The position numbers were made by a program, and so were the translations under genes. Below the pieces are notes generated by a model. It made no database searches. It worked only from the letters and a program-made list of their open reading frames with translations, and was not told where the DNA came from. 64,000 nucleotides of DNA from JABCPO02 sp052174015 (lineage in GTDB: Bacteria; Bacillota; Clostridia; TANB77; CAG-508). Of the stretch, positions 1-7,954 are shown in pieces. The first letter of the stretch is position 1; each line of letters begins with the position of its first letter. The stretch lies in assembly GCA_052174015.1 (NCBI GenBank), contig JBQMXM010000002.1:1-64000 (forward strand), written 5' to 3'.

Positions 1-1679
1 ATTTTTCGTTTTTTAAATATATAGTATACTTCTTTTTTCTTTTGCTCTAGGTCTGTAATCTCAATAGTATTTATTAATGTATACCTTTTTACTAATTCTT
101 TATTTTGTAATATATTTTCATTTAATTGTTCATTATTCATATCATAATTTTCATATATATATTTTACTATATTATAGTTTTCTTTATCAGTAATTACATC
201 TAAAGATACTTCTAAAAGCATTTTTTTCCTAAAGTTCTTATCTAAAATTAATAATTGTATAAGTATATATTCTTCTTGTAACTGTTTATTCTTTCTTATA
301 ATATCTATATTATCTTTTGTTTCAACTGTTTCTACAGTCTTATTAATTGTACTTTTCATATTTTTTTCAAAATCAACACTATATATTTTTACATCATCTA
401 CAGTTATTTTATCTAATTCATTTTGAATTGTTTGTTCTGATAAATTATACTTTTTAGCTAATTCTGAAACATATATTTCTTTTTCTATTTCGTTTGTTAA
501 TTGTGATAAAATAATTACAATTTCTTTTAAAAATTGTGCTTTTTCTATAGGATTTTCCAGATTATATTTTTCTTTTAATATTTTAGCTTTAAATGCTACT
601 AATGATATGCTCTTGTTGATTTGTTCTCTAAACTTTTCTGTTCCATATTTAATAATATATTCATCTGGATCTTTTGCACCTGTAAATTCTAACACTCTTA
701 AATCTATTTTTGTATCTGCTAAAATATCAAGTCCTCTAATTGTTGCATTTTTACCAGCTCCATCTTGGTCATATGCTATTATTGCTTGTTTAGTGTTTCT
801 TGAAATTAATCTAGCTTGTTCTTTTGTAAGTGCTGTTCCAAGAGATGCCACTACATTTTCAAAACCTCTTTGATATAGTGAAATTGCATCCATACATCCT
901 TCTACTATTATTAATTGTTCTCTTGAATTTTTCTTTGCTAAATTATATCCAAATAATGTCCTAGATTTATTATATACTATACTATCATTAGAATTTAAGT
1001 ATTTAGGCTCTTTTTGTCCTTTACTATAGTTTAATAATCTAGCTGTAAATCCAACTACATTACCATTACCATCAATTATTGGAAACATTAATCTATTCTT
1101 AAATTTTTCTTGTGGCACATTATAGTTAAAATTTACAAGTCCTGTATTTGCTATATCTTCATCTTTAAACCCTTTATTATTTAAATATTCATAAAGTCCT
1201 GGAGCACTATATCCAATATGAAATGCTTTTATTGTTCTACTATTTAATTTTCTATCTAATATATATTTTGTTGCTTCCTTATATTTATTACTATATAATA
1301 CACTTTTAAAATAATTTAATGCTTCTAAATTAATATTATATGCTATTTTCTTCTTTAATTCTAACTCTGATTCTTGTACAGAAAAATTAGTTGGTAACTC
1401 AATTTTAGCATTATCTGCTAATATTTTTAAAGTTTCTTTAAATGAAGTGTTTTCAATTTCTTGTACAAATTGAATAACTCCACCACCTTTACCACAACCA
1501 AAACAATGGAAGATTTGCTTATCTTGAGATACTGCAAAAGATGGAGTTTTTTCTCCATGAAAAGGACATAATCCAAAATATGTTCTTCCTTTTCTTTTTA
1601 AGGTAATATATTTTGAAATTATATCTACTATATCATTCTTCTTTTTTATTTCTTCTATTAATTCTTCTGTGTATCTCAT
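1..1679 (-). CDS. dnaG: DNA primase DnaG (3' end beyond window)
   Basis: Synthesises RNA primers at the replication fork in partnership with the replicative helicase. The frame reads without a stop from ATG at 1679 to the left edge, 559 codons. The N-terminal CHC2 zinc finger is plain: LCPFHGEKTPSF followed by HCFGCGKGG, giving ligands C38, H41, C59 and C62. A Toprim domain follows, with the acidic DQDG motif at residues 304-307. Family members are about 600 residues, so only the last part of the helicase-binding C-terminal domain is missing. The start is supported by GGAGG four bases upstream. A sigma-A-type promoter lies just upstream at 1705-1733. In Firmicutes rpoD often follows dnaG; if so it lies outside the window. 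Confident. Confidence 0.97.
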   Translation of the reverse strand, partial: MRYTEELIEEIKKKNDIVDIISKYITLKRKGRTYFGLCPFHGEKTPSFAVSQDKQIFHCFGCGKGGGVIQFVQEIENTSFKETLKILADNAKIELPTNFSVQESELELKKKIAYNINLEALNYFKSVLYSNKYKEATKYILDRKLNSRTIKAFHIGYSAPGLYEYLNNKGFKDEDIANTGLVNFNYNVPQEKFKNRLMFPIIDGNGNVVGFTARLLNYSKGQKEPKYLNSNDSIVYNKSRTLFGYNLAKKNSREQLIIVEGCMDAISLYQRGFENVVASLGTALTKEQARLISRNTKQAIIAYDQDGAGKNATIRGLDILADTKIDLRVLEFTGAKDPDEYIIKYGTEKFREQINKSISLVAFKAKILKEKYNLENPIEKAQFLKEIVIILSQLTNEIEKEIYVSELAKKYNLSEQTIQNELDKITVDDVKIYSVDFEKNMKSTINKTVETVETKDNIDIIRKNKQLQEEYILIQLLILDKNFRKKMLLEVSLDVITDKENYNIVKYIYENYDMNNEQLNENILQNKELVKRYTLINTIEITDLEQKKKEVYYIFKKRK

Positions 1680-1704
1680 ACATCCTCCAAATAATCTTAA
1701 CTTT

Positions 1705-1733
1705 ATTTTATCATCAAATATATTTCTATTCAA
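1705..1733 (-). promoter_or_regulatory. sigma-A-type promoter for dnaG
   Basis: On the minus strand TTGAAT is followed by a 17-bp spacer and TAAAAT. The -10 element ends about 25 bases before the dnaG start codon, leaving room for the GGAGG ribosome binding site. Assignment is by consensus and position only. Confidence 0.5.
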
Positions 1734-1774
1734 TAATATTTAACATTAAATCTACAAATTTATGTAGAAAGTTC

Positions 1775-1828
1775 AAACATATTTGACAGAAATATATTAA
1801 AAAACATATTTGAAAATATATTTAAAGA
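1775..1828. repeat. imperfect 27-bp tandem repeat upstream of dnaG
   Basis: Two adjacent units both begin AAACATATTTGA (1775 and 1802) and continue with similar A+T-rich sequence. They lie between the dnaG promoter and the terminator of the next gene upstream. The repeat may be low-complexity drift in an A+T-rich genome or a protein binding site; nothing decides between these. Confidence 0.35.
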
Positions 1829-1878
1829 TTATATTAAAAATACATATACATATATAAAGATATGAAAAAATATAAATA

Positions 1879-1912
1879 AAAATAGCTGCAATATTACAGC
1901 TACTTTTATTTA
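1879..1912 (-). terminator. rho-independent terminator after the 134-residue gene
   Basis: The transcript reads AGTAGCTG, a short A+T loop, then CAGCTATT followed by a U-rich tail. It lies about 30 bases past the stop of the gene at 1940-2344. The terminator at 2838-2876 has nearly the same arms, which suggests that gene and terminator were duplicated together. Confidence 0.7.
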
Positions 1913-1939
1913 TTAGTTAGTTATTTATATTTTGATATT

Positions 1940-2344
1940 TTAATCTTGTTTCAATGCTAGTGCATGAAACATTCTCATTACTTCTTTTTTATCAAAATTA
2001 TACTCTATCATTTTTTTTAAAATTGATGAGCGTCTTTGAATCTGTTCTAATTGTGAATAGACAATATTTACTAGTATAACACTTTGATCTATAGTATAAC
2101 CATTATCTATCAGCGTTAATAATAATGCTTGAATTTTATAAACTTCGCCTTTTAAATCTGCTTGTTTTATTTTAGTAGATATTAAATGTTCTATCTCATG
2201 TTTTTCTAAATCTCTTACTTCCAAATTGCATAAATTCATGCATTTATATACAGGTCTTGAATCTCCACCAGACGCATATTGCCAAGTGCGATCTTCAATC
2301 ACTAGTTCTATATCCTTTAATTTCAACTGTTCTTTTACTCCCAT
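1940..2344 (-). CDS. hypothetical protein, member A of a local paralogue family
   Basis: Product of 134 residues, not recognised. It is soluble, charged and mostly helical in character, with no signal peptide or membrane segment. The part around residues 80-100 reads LIDNGYTIDQSVILVNIVYS, which matches the C-terminal ends of the next two genes upstream (LSDKGYTVIQIVSIINSQY and LRNINYSTAQIVQIINDIY). Its N-terminal part (IELVIEDR) also resembles gene B (IEVVIGEN). This copy has about 35 extra C-terminal residues. AAGGAG six bases before ATG supports the start. It lies 44 bases downstream of gene B, so the two are probably co-transcribed from the promoter at 2737-2765. No function is proposed; a small adaptor or regulator fits the size but is inference. 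Confidence 0.7.
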   Translation of the reverse strand: MGVKEQLKLKDIELVIEDRTWQYASGGDSRPVYKCMNLCNLEVRDLEKHEIEHLISTKIKQADLKGEVYKIQALLLTLIDNGYTIDQSVILVNIVYSQLEQIQRRSSILKKMIEYNFDKKEVMRMFHALALKQD

Positions 2345-2388
2345 TTTATACTCCTTTAACGCATATAAGATAAAGAGTTATAACTTAA

Positions 2389-2664
2389 CTATTGATAACT
2401 AGCATACTGACTATTTATTATAGACACTATCTGTATAACAGTATAACCTTTATCTGATAGTTCTTTAGCTTTTTCCTTAATTTTAAAGAATTCAGTTTTT
2501 AACTCTTTGAAACTCAAGTTTGGAAAAATCATATTTGGAGTAATGCCTATATACCTGCCTTCAAGTTTTGTAGAACTTAAATTTATGCACTTTGCATCTG
2601 AACCTGGATTGATATTTTCTCCAATAACTACTTCAATAAAATATAATTTAGACATAGCTTCCAT
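2389..2664 (-). CDS. hypothetical protein, member B of a local paralogue family
   Basis: Product of 91 residues, not recognised. It has an N-terminal beta-like stretch (KLYFIEVVIGENI) and a C-terminal helical stretch ending LSDKGYTVIQIVSIINSQY, shared with the genes on either side. The best start is the first ATG, seven bases after GGGGGAG. It is the promoter-proximal gene of a probable two-gene operon with member A. No membrane segment or catalytic motif is visible. Real-gene evidence is the strong ribosome binding site, the upstream consensus promoter and the shared C-terminal pattern. Confidence 0.7.
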   Translation of the reverse strand: MEAMSKLYFIEVVIGENINPGSDAKCINLSSTKLEGRYIGITPNMIFPNLSFKELKTEFFKIKEKAKELSDKGYTVIQIVSIINSQYASYQ

Positions 2665-2736
2665 TGTTTTACTCCCCCTTTTTTAAATATACTTTAAAAA
2701 ATTATTATTTAATAAACAACTAACTTATTTACAAAG

Positions 2737-2765
2737 ATTATACTATAATTATTTTTATTTATCAA
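2737..2765 (-). promoter_or_regulatory. sigma-A-type promoter for paralogue genes B and A
   Basis: Minus strand TTGATA, 17-bp spacer, TATAAT. It lies about 75 bases upstream of the start of the 91-residue gene. The spacing is ideal and the -10 element is a perfect consensus match. Confidence 0.6.
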
Positions 2766-2837
2766 ATTGTATATTATATAATTATACATCAGTTAATAAA
2801 TTAAAAATAAATAATTAAATAATTAAATAATTAAATT

Positions 2838-2876
2838 AAATAAAAATAACTGTATAAAATACAGTTACTTTTATTT
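2838..2876 (-). terminator. rho-independent terminator after paralogue gene C
   Basis: A perfect inverted repeat AAATAAAAATAACTGTA / TACAGTTACTTTTATTT (one mismatch) around a five-base loop, directly against the stop codon of the gene at 2880-3191. Its sequence is close to that of the terminator at 1879-1912. Confidence 0.7.
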
Positions 2877-2879
2877 TAG

Positions 2880-3191
2880 TTATTCTTCGCTTTTGACATT
2901 TGCCTTATATTTATATATATCATTTATAATCTGCACTATCTGAGCAGTAGAATAATTAATATTTCTTAAATATAAAACTTTTTCCTTGATTGCAGGAATT
3001 TCTTTTTCTACTTCATTTGGTTCTAATAATGTAAAAATCACATTATCATTATAGTTGTATGATATTTTTATACTAGTAGTATCATCTGCTAAATATAGAA
3101 GTTTATACTTATGGCTTTCTTCATTTTCTTCAGAAAATTCTTCCATTAGTACATGTATGCCTACTAAATTTTGATTTTTATCTTTTTTCAT
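2880..3191 (-). CDS. hypothetical protein, member C of a local paralogue family
   Basis: Product of 103 residues, not recognised. It is very acidic in the first third (EEFSEENEE) and ends with a helical block LRNINYSTAQIVQIINDIY that aligns with genes A and B. The preceding helix (IPAIKEKVLYL) also matches gene B (FFKIKEKAKEL). AAAGGA eight bases before ATG supports the start. It is transcribed alone: its own terminator follows at 2838-2876, and a promoter and a leader hairpin precede it. No function can be named. Confidence 0.68.
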   Translation of the reverse strand: MKKDKNQNLVGIHVLMEEFSEENEESHKYKLLYLADDTTSIKISYNYNDNVIFTLLEPNEVEKEIPAIKEKVLYLRNINYSTAQIVQIINDIYKYKANVKSEE

Positions 3192-3206
3192 AATACATTC
3201 CTTTCA

Positions 3207-3244
3207 AATAGTAATAATTTGTCATACCTCTATGACTTACTATT
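3207..3244 (-). promoter_or_regulatory. two-tier hairpin in the leader of paralogue gene C
   Basis: In the transcript AATAGTAA pairs with TTACTATT, and inside it GTCATA pairs with TATGAC around a GAGG loop. The structure ends just before the ribosome binding site (AAAGGA) of the gene at 2880-3191. It has no U-tract, so it is more likely a translational or stability element than a terminator. Function is inferred from position only. Confidence 0.4.
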
Positions 3245-3298
3245 TTTAACTTATATTAAAGAATAACTATATGTATATATATTATATCACATATTTAT

Positions 3299-3326
3299 AT
3301 TATATCATATATATTTGACTTTTCAA
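3299..3326 (-). promoter_or_regulatory. probable promoter for paralogue gene C
   Basis: Minus strand TTGAAA, 16-bp spacer, TATAAT. A second TATAAT lies 18 bases downstream at 3281-3286. The predicted transcript starts about 100 bases before the coding sequence and contains the leader hairpin. Confidence 0.5.
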
Positions 3327-3432
3327 ATAAAAAGTTGTAAAATAATTATGTAAAGAGTGAAACATATTAATACAATATCAATATAATATAAATATAAATA
3401 TAAAATTAGTTATTTTATATGGGGGTACGATT

Positions 3433-3867
3433 ATGATTCAAAATAAATTAACCTTTAAAACTATTTTGCAACAATTTTTAGAAGCGTACATATTTGACCT
3501 AGAAGCACATAAAAAGTTGCCAGAGCGAAATAATGTACTTAAATATTTTAAAGGATATAATCAACAAGCTAAATTTATAGCTTTTACAGATTACATTCTT
3601 AAATTGGAGGAAATAGAATTTTTAAAGATTCTCCTAGAAGAATTAGAAATTGCTTCTGCTATTGCAAAAGCAGAATTAATTATTCTAAAAGAAGAATTAG
3701 CAAAATATGATTTAAATTCTATAGTGATTTCAGATTATAATGAATATCTTGAAGAATATCTAACTATAGAAAAAAGAATAGAAGAAGGTGAAATAAAATC
3801 TTATATTTTGAAATGTAAAGTAGACTATATTTCTGAGTTGCTAGAAAGTGACTCAATTAAACAGTAA
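3433..3867 (+). CDS. hypothetical Glu/Lys/Leu-rich coiled-coil protein
   Basis: Product of 144 residues, not recognised. It is one of only two protein genes on the plus strand in the whole window and diverges from the paralogue cluster. From about residue 55 onward it is dominated by Leu, Ile, Glu and Lys (for example LEEIEFLKILLEELEI), which suggests long amphipathic helices or a coiled coil; there is no signal peptide or membrane segment. GGGGG lies nine bases upstream of ATG and a bidirectional terminator follows. It could be a structural or adaptor protein partnering with the divergent small proteins, but that is inference from position. Confidence 0.65.
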   Translation: MIQNKLTFKTILQQFLEAYIFDLEAHKKLPERNNVLKYFKGYNQQAKFIAFTDYILKLEEIEFLKILLEELEIASAIAKAELIILKEELAKYDLNSIVISDYNEYLEEYLTIEKRIEEGEIKSYILKCKVDYISELLESDSIKQ

Positions 3868-3893
3868 GGTAGATTTTTTTCATATATTTCCTT

Positions 3894-3933
3894 AAAAAAA
3901 GAACTATTAACTATTTGTTAACAGTTCTTTTTT
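3894..3933. terminator. bidirectional terminator between coiled-coil gene and pyk
   Basis: GAACTATTAAC and GTTAACAGTTC form an 11-bp stem with one mismatch on the plus strand, or a G-U pair on the minus strand. An A-run lies on one side and a T-run on the other, so it can serve both convergent genes. Confidence 0.75.
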
Positions 3934-3974
3934 ACTTTTTTTGTTTTTTTATTTTTACTTTTTTCATTATTTAA

Positions 3975-5414
3975 TTAAATTATAGCTATACCACCAATCC
4001 TTTTACTTTGTGTTGCACTTTTTAAGAAATCTTTTCCACCTGTAATATATAATGTATCTCCTTTTGTAATTACATTATTTTGTATCAATCTTGAAATTCC
4101 TTCTTCTATTATTTCATCTATTGTTTTTTTCTTTTCTATATATATTGGAATAACATTCCATACTAAAGCTAATTGATTATATGTTTTAATATTATCTGTT
4201 ACTACAAATATTGGACATTTGGGACCAAGTCCAGCTATTTGTTTAACACTTTTACCTGTATATGTATATGCCATAATTGCATCTGCTTCTACTTTTTTAG
4301 CTGTAGATACTGTAATATATGATGTTTTTTCATCAAGAGTATTATATTTTTTATCTTCTGAATCTAATTTTAATCTAGCCCAGTAGTTTATATTTTTTTC
4401 TACATTTTTAGCTATTTGAGACATTGTTTTTATACATTCTAAAGGATATTTTCCAACTGCTGTTTCTCCTGATAACATAATTGTACTAGCTCTATCATAA
4501 ACTGCATTTGCAACATCACTAACTTCTGCTCTTGTTGGTTTAATATTTTGAGTCATACTTTCAAGCATTTGTGTTGCAATAACTACAGGTTTACCTAAAT
4601 CATTTGCTTTTTTAATCATTCTTTTTTGATGAAATGGGACTTCTTCAAAAGGTATTTCTACTGCTAAATCTCCTCTTGCTACCATTATAGCGTCTGCAAC
4701 TTCAAGTATTGAATCTAAATTATCTATACCTTCTTGATTTTCAATTTTAGCAATAATTTGAATATCTTCTCCACCATTTTCATCTAATAGTTTTCTTATT
4801 GCAAGTACATCTTTACGATTGCGAACAAAAGATGCTGCTATATAGTCAAAATTTTCTGAAATACCAAAAAGTATGTCATTTATGTCTTTGTCTTTTAATG
4901 AAGGCAATTTAAGTTTTATCCCTGGTACATTTATACTTTTTCTTTCTTTTAATATTCCACCTTCTTCTACTATACAATATATATTTTTATCTTCAATTTT
5001 AACTATTTTAAGAATTATTGCTCCATCATCTATTAATATATTAATATCTTTCTTTACATCTTTATATAATTCTTTATAACTAATTGGTATAATTTTAGGA
5101 TTACCAAGTATATCTTCTCCTGTTAAGATAATTTCATTATCTTTTTCTAATTTAATCCCATTTACATATTCTAAATCAAATTTACCTATTCTAATTTCTG
5201 GACCTTGTGTATCTAGTATTAAACTTGCAGATACTCCAAGTTTTGCTCTAGCTTCTTTAAATTTCCTTACTTTTTCTTTTTGTTCTTCTGCATCACCATG
5301 CGAAAAATTTATTCTAGCTATATTCATTCCTGTTTTTATCATATCTTCTAAAATATCTTCGCTTGATGGTCCAAGTGTACATATTATACTTGTTTTTCTT
5401 AAATTTTCTTTCAT
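3975..5414 (-). CDS. pyk: pyruvate kinase
   Basis: Last step of glycolysis: phosphoenolpyruvate plus ADP to pyruvate plus ATP, cytoplasmic tetramer. Product of 479 residues, the usual length of the form without the extra C-terminal PEP-utiliser domain. Visible motifs in order: TLGPSS and INFSHGD near the N-terminus, DTQGPEIRIG, the catalytic-lysine block IAKIENQEG, the metal-binding block MVARGDLAVEIPFEEVP and the substrate loop SGETAVGKYP. It follows a GldG-like gene by 49 bases, so it may be co-transcribed from further upstream, and ends at the bidirectional terminator. No phosphofructokinase gene is adjacent, unlike in many Firmicutes. Confidence 0.97.
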   Translation of the reverse strand: MKENLRKTSIICTLGPSSEDILEDMIKTGMNIARINFSHGDAEEQKEKVRKFKEARAKLGVSASLILDTQGPEIRIGKFDLEYVNGIKLEKDNEIILTGEDILGNPKIIPISYKELYKDVKKDINILIDDGAIILKIVKIEDKNIYCIVEEGGILKERKSINVPGIKLKLPSLKDKDINDILFGISENFDYIAASFVRNRKDVLAIRKLLDENGGEDIQIIAKIENQEGIDNLDSILEVADAIMVARGDLAVEIPFEEVPFHQKRMIKKANDLGKPVVIATQMLESMTQNIKPTRAEVSDVANAVYDRASTIMLSGETAVGKYPLECIKTMSQIAKNVEKNINYWARLKLDSEDKKYNTLDEKTSYITVSTAKKVEADAIMAYTYTGKSVKQIAGLGPKCPIFVVTDNIKTYNQLALVWNVIPIYIEKKKTIDEIIEEGISRLIQNNVITKGDTLYITGGKDFLKSATQSKRIGGIAII

Positions 5415-5463
5415 AAATCTTCTTTAATCCTCTTTCTTTTGTATACTTATTAAATAACTTTAA

Positions 5464-7068
5464 TTATGCTTGTATCTTTTTTCTATTTTTTACAACATAT
5501 ATAATTAAATATACTAATACTGCTATTATTAATGTTGCTGTTTCTACTGTCCTTATTTTAGAAACTTGAGTTTGTGTTAATTCTCCTAATACTTTTTCTT
5601 TTTGATTTACTAATTCTATATCATGTTTATCAAATATTAATTCTTTTAAGTTACCTATTAAAAATTCTTTTCCTTCAATTGATTTTGAGTTTGATTGAAT
5701 TTGATTTTGTTCTAATAATCCAAATAAATTTAGCTCTCCACTTATAACGAAAAGTTTACTAACTCCTTTTGATACTTTTTTAGTTGCAATTGCAGATAAA
5801 ACAAAATCACCTTTTTCTCCTCGTTCTAATTTTTTTACTAATACATCTTCTTTTTTAGCATTTTTAACTTTTTTTGCTTCATTACTTGGTAATAATAATT
5901 TTTTAAATGTTACTTGATTTTCTTTTGCCTTATTCTCATCTAATTCAATAACTGAATTATTTATTAATGTTAATGGCTTTATAGGTGTTATCATATTAAT
6001 TAATTTACCTACATCATTTTCTTCTGTAACTTCAGGATATATTATACTATTATTATATACTTCTTCTGCAAATTTCTTAATTTGACCTTCTTTATTTTGT
6101 TTTTGTTTTTCTTGGTTTTCTTTAATTTCTTTGTCTGTTAATTGTCTTATATTTTTATACCTATAATTATCATCTTGTTCTAAAAGCATTTCATCATCTG
6201 ATACTTTTACTGCATATAATGATAATATTTTATTAATATTTGTCATTTTTTCTTTTGTATTTTGTGGCATTTTAACACATACTATATTACCACCATTTTG
6301 AATAAAATCTATAATATTTTTTGTTTCTTCATTGTTTAAATCTTTTGTAAATATTGGAATAATTAATGTACCTACACTATTTATCTCCTCTTTATTTTTT
6401 GTACTAACCTTTTTTATATATATACCTTTAGTTTCTAAATCTATCTTGTCATATCTAGTATTTTTCTTGTATGAATTTTCATTTGTAAGTATAGCAAATG
6501 TTTTCTTTCTTTTTTCTAAATTAACTATATTTAGACCTACAGCTATTTCATCATCTAGTCTTGTATATATTTTTTCATCTTTTCCAATAATAGTTGATTC
6601 TAATGATAAATCAATTAAATATACATTATCTTTTTTGTCTTTTTCTTTAATAATTAATACTTCTGCAGTATTATCATTAGATACTAAATTATCACCTTGA
6701 TATATTTCTAACTTAATCTTTTTATCTTTTAAAACATCATTCATTGCTTTAACTTTTTTAATCATTAGTTCTTCATATTTTTTTCCACTATATTGTATGA
6801 TTATTTCTTTTTTATTATTATTAAGTGCTTGTTTAAGCTTATTACTTGGCATATATCTTTTAAAAATTTTTTCATCTATATCTATTCCTTTATTTATGTT
6901 CATAAAAGCTGTTTTTTCTTTCATATTAAAAACAAATAATAGACATATTGTTATTAATATAGCTAAAAATATGTTTACTAATATATTAATTTTTTTATTT
7001 TTATAAAAAGCTTTAAATATTTTAATTAGCACATTATTTTTATCACCATTATTTTTTTGTTTTTTCAT
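5464..7068 (-). CDS. GldG-like (ABC transporter auxiliary) membrane-anchored protein
   Basis: Product of 534 residues from the ATG at 7068, chosen because GGAGG sits five bases upstream; an in-frame ATG also exists at 7083. One transmembrane helix near the N-terminus (VNIFLAILITICLLFVFNM) and one at the C-terminus (TLIIAVLVYLIIYVV) anchor a large extracytoplasmic middle. That middle follows the GldG/ABC_transp_aux pattern: a helper beta-alpha unit, then DFIQNGGNIVCVKMP, then INKILSLYAVKVSDDEML, which correspond to the family's 'GG-ll' and 'Gi-v-dd' blocks. It overlaps the membrane-protein gene upstream by 20 bases, so the two are translationally coupled. The expected ABC ATPase is not in the window. 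Family assignment is by pattern recognition only. Confidence 0.55.
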   Translation of the reverse strand: MKKQKNNGDKNNVLIKIFKAFYKNKKINILVNIFLAILITICLLFVFNMKEKTAFMNINKGIDIDEKIFKRYMPSNKLKQALNNNKKEIIIQYSGKKYEELMIKKVKAMNDVLKDKKIKLEIYQGDNLVSNDNTAEVLIIKEKDKKDNVYLIDLSLESTIIGKDEKIYTRLDDEIAVGLNIVNLEKRKKTFAILTNENSYKKNTRYDKIDLETKGIYIKKVSTKNKEEINSVGTLIIPIFTKDLNNEETKNIIDFIQNGGNIVCVKMPQNTKEKMTNINKILSLYAVKVSDDEMLLEQDDNYRYKNIRQLTDKEIKENQEKQKQNKEGQIKKFAEEVYNNSIIYPEVTEENDVGKLINMITPIKPLTLINNSVIELDENKAKENQVTFKKLLLPSNEAKKVKNAKKEDVLVKKLERGEKGDFVLSAIATKKVSKGVSKLFVISGELNLFGLLEQNQIQSNSKSIEGKEFLIGNLKELIFDKHDIELVNQKEKVLGELTQTQVSKIRTVETATLIIAVLVYLIIYVVKNRKKIQA

Positions 7069-7840
7069 TTTTACCTCCATCATTATTAAGGCTTAAATCT
7101 TCTGTTTCTAATATCTTTTTACTATTATAAATATTATTTTTATTATTAACATTCTTTGCAAGTAATACTAATAATATTGTATATATTATACTTCCAAATA
7201 CTAATACTAAGTATAATGTTTCAGAAAATCCTAAATACATTCCACTATTAATTTTAAATACTGATAAATCTTCTGTTTTTCTAAATATAAAATATTGAGA
7301 AAAATAGTTTAATGTATAAATTACTATCATACTTACTATAGGTGCAATAATTATTTCTTTAAAAAATCTTTTCACTATTTCATATATATATATTGTAGTT
7401 GCAGTTGTAATTGCTAATATGCAAATTAAAACAATAATTGATAATATACTAATATAGTTAACTCCTAAATATTTTTGAATTATAATATTTGAAAAAATTG
7501 GTAAAAATGAAAGTAATAATCCTGCTCCATATAGTTTATTAAATTTAGTATGCACTGAAAGTTCATTACTATCTTTATTACTATCTTCCTTCTTATTTTT
7601 TAAATACATTATTAAACATATAAATGGGATAGCTATTTGTAATATATTAATAATTAAATTAATTGCAACTTTAAATGATTCTCCATCTACAGTAAATGTA
7701 TTTAAAAATATTTCATTAAATATATATATTAATATTGGAATCATCATTAAATAATATATATTATTTAAAAATACAGTTTGGACTTTTCTATTGCTTTTTT
7801 CTATCTTTTTCACATTTTTTTTATTATTTTTCTTATCCAT
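7049..7840 (-). CDS. polytopic membrane protein, possible ABC-2-type permease partner
   Basis: Product of 263 residues with about six hydrophobic helices (near residues 26-46, 61-81, 105-125, 131-155, 165-185 and 207-230), a lysine-rich cytoplasmic N-terminus and a charged C-terminal tail. No catalytic motif is seen. AAAGGA before ATG supports the start. It overlaps the GldG-like gene downstream; in Gld-type systems a six-helix permease and GldG are adjacent, which is the reason for the tentative call. No ATPase gene accompanies them. Confidence 0.5.
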   Translation of the reverse strand: MDKKNNKKNVKKIEKSNRKVQTVFLNNIYYLMMIPILIYIFNEIFLNTFTVDGESFKVAINLIINILQIAIPFICLIMYLKNKKEDSNKDSNELSVHTKFNKLYGAGLLLSFLPIFSNIIIQKYLGVNYISILSIIVLICILAITTATTIYIYEIVKRFFKEIIIAPIVSMIVIYTLNYFSQYFIFRKTEDLSVFKINSGMYLGFSETLYLVLVFGSIIYTILLVLLAKNVNNKNNIYNSKKILETEDLSLNNDGGKNEKTKK

Positions 7841-7877
7841 AAAATTCCTTTCTAATTAATGTAACTTAAATTAAATT

Positions 7878-7913
7878 AAACATATTAAAATTATATATCA
7901 TTTTAATATGTTT
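7878..7913. terminator. hairpin terminator after the M23 peptidase gene
   Basis: A perfect 14-bp inverted repeat, AAACATATTAAAAT / ATTTTAATATGTTT, around an eight-base loop. It lies about 40 bases past the stop of the peptidase gene and before the next gene on the same strand. Both flanks are T-rich or A-rich, so it could act in either direction. Confidence 0.65.
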
Positions 7914-7954
7914 TTATATATTTATTAAATATTTATTAAATTTTTTATTTTAAA

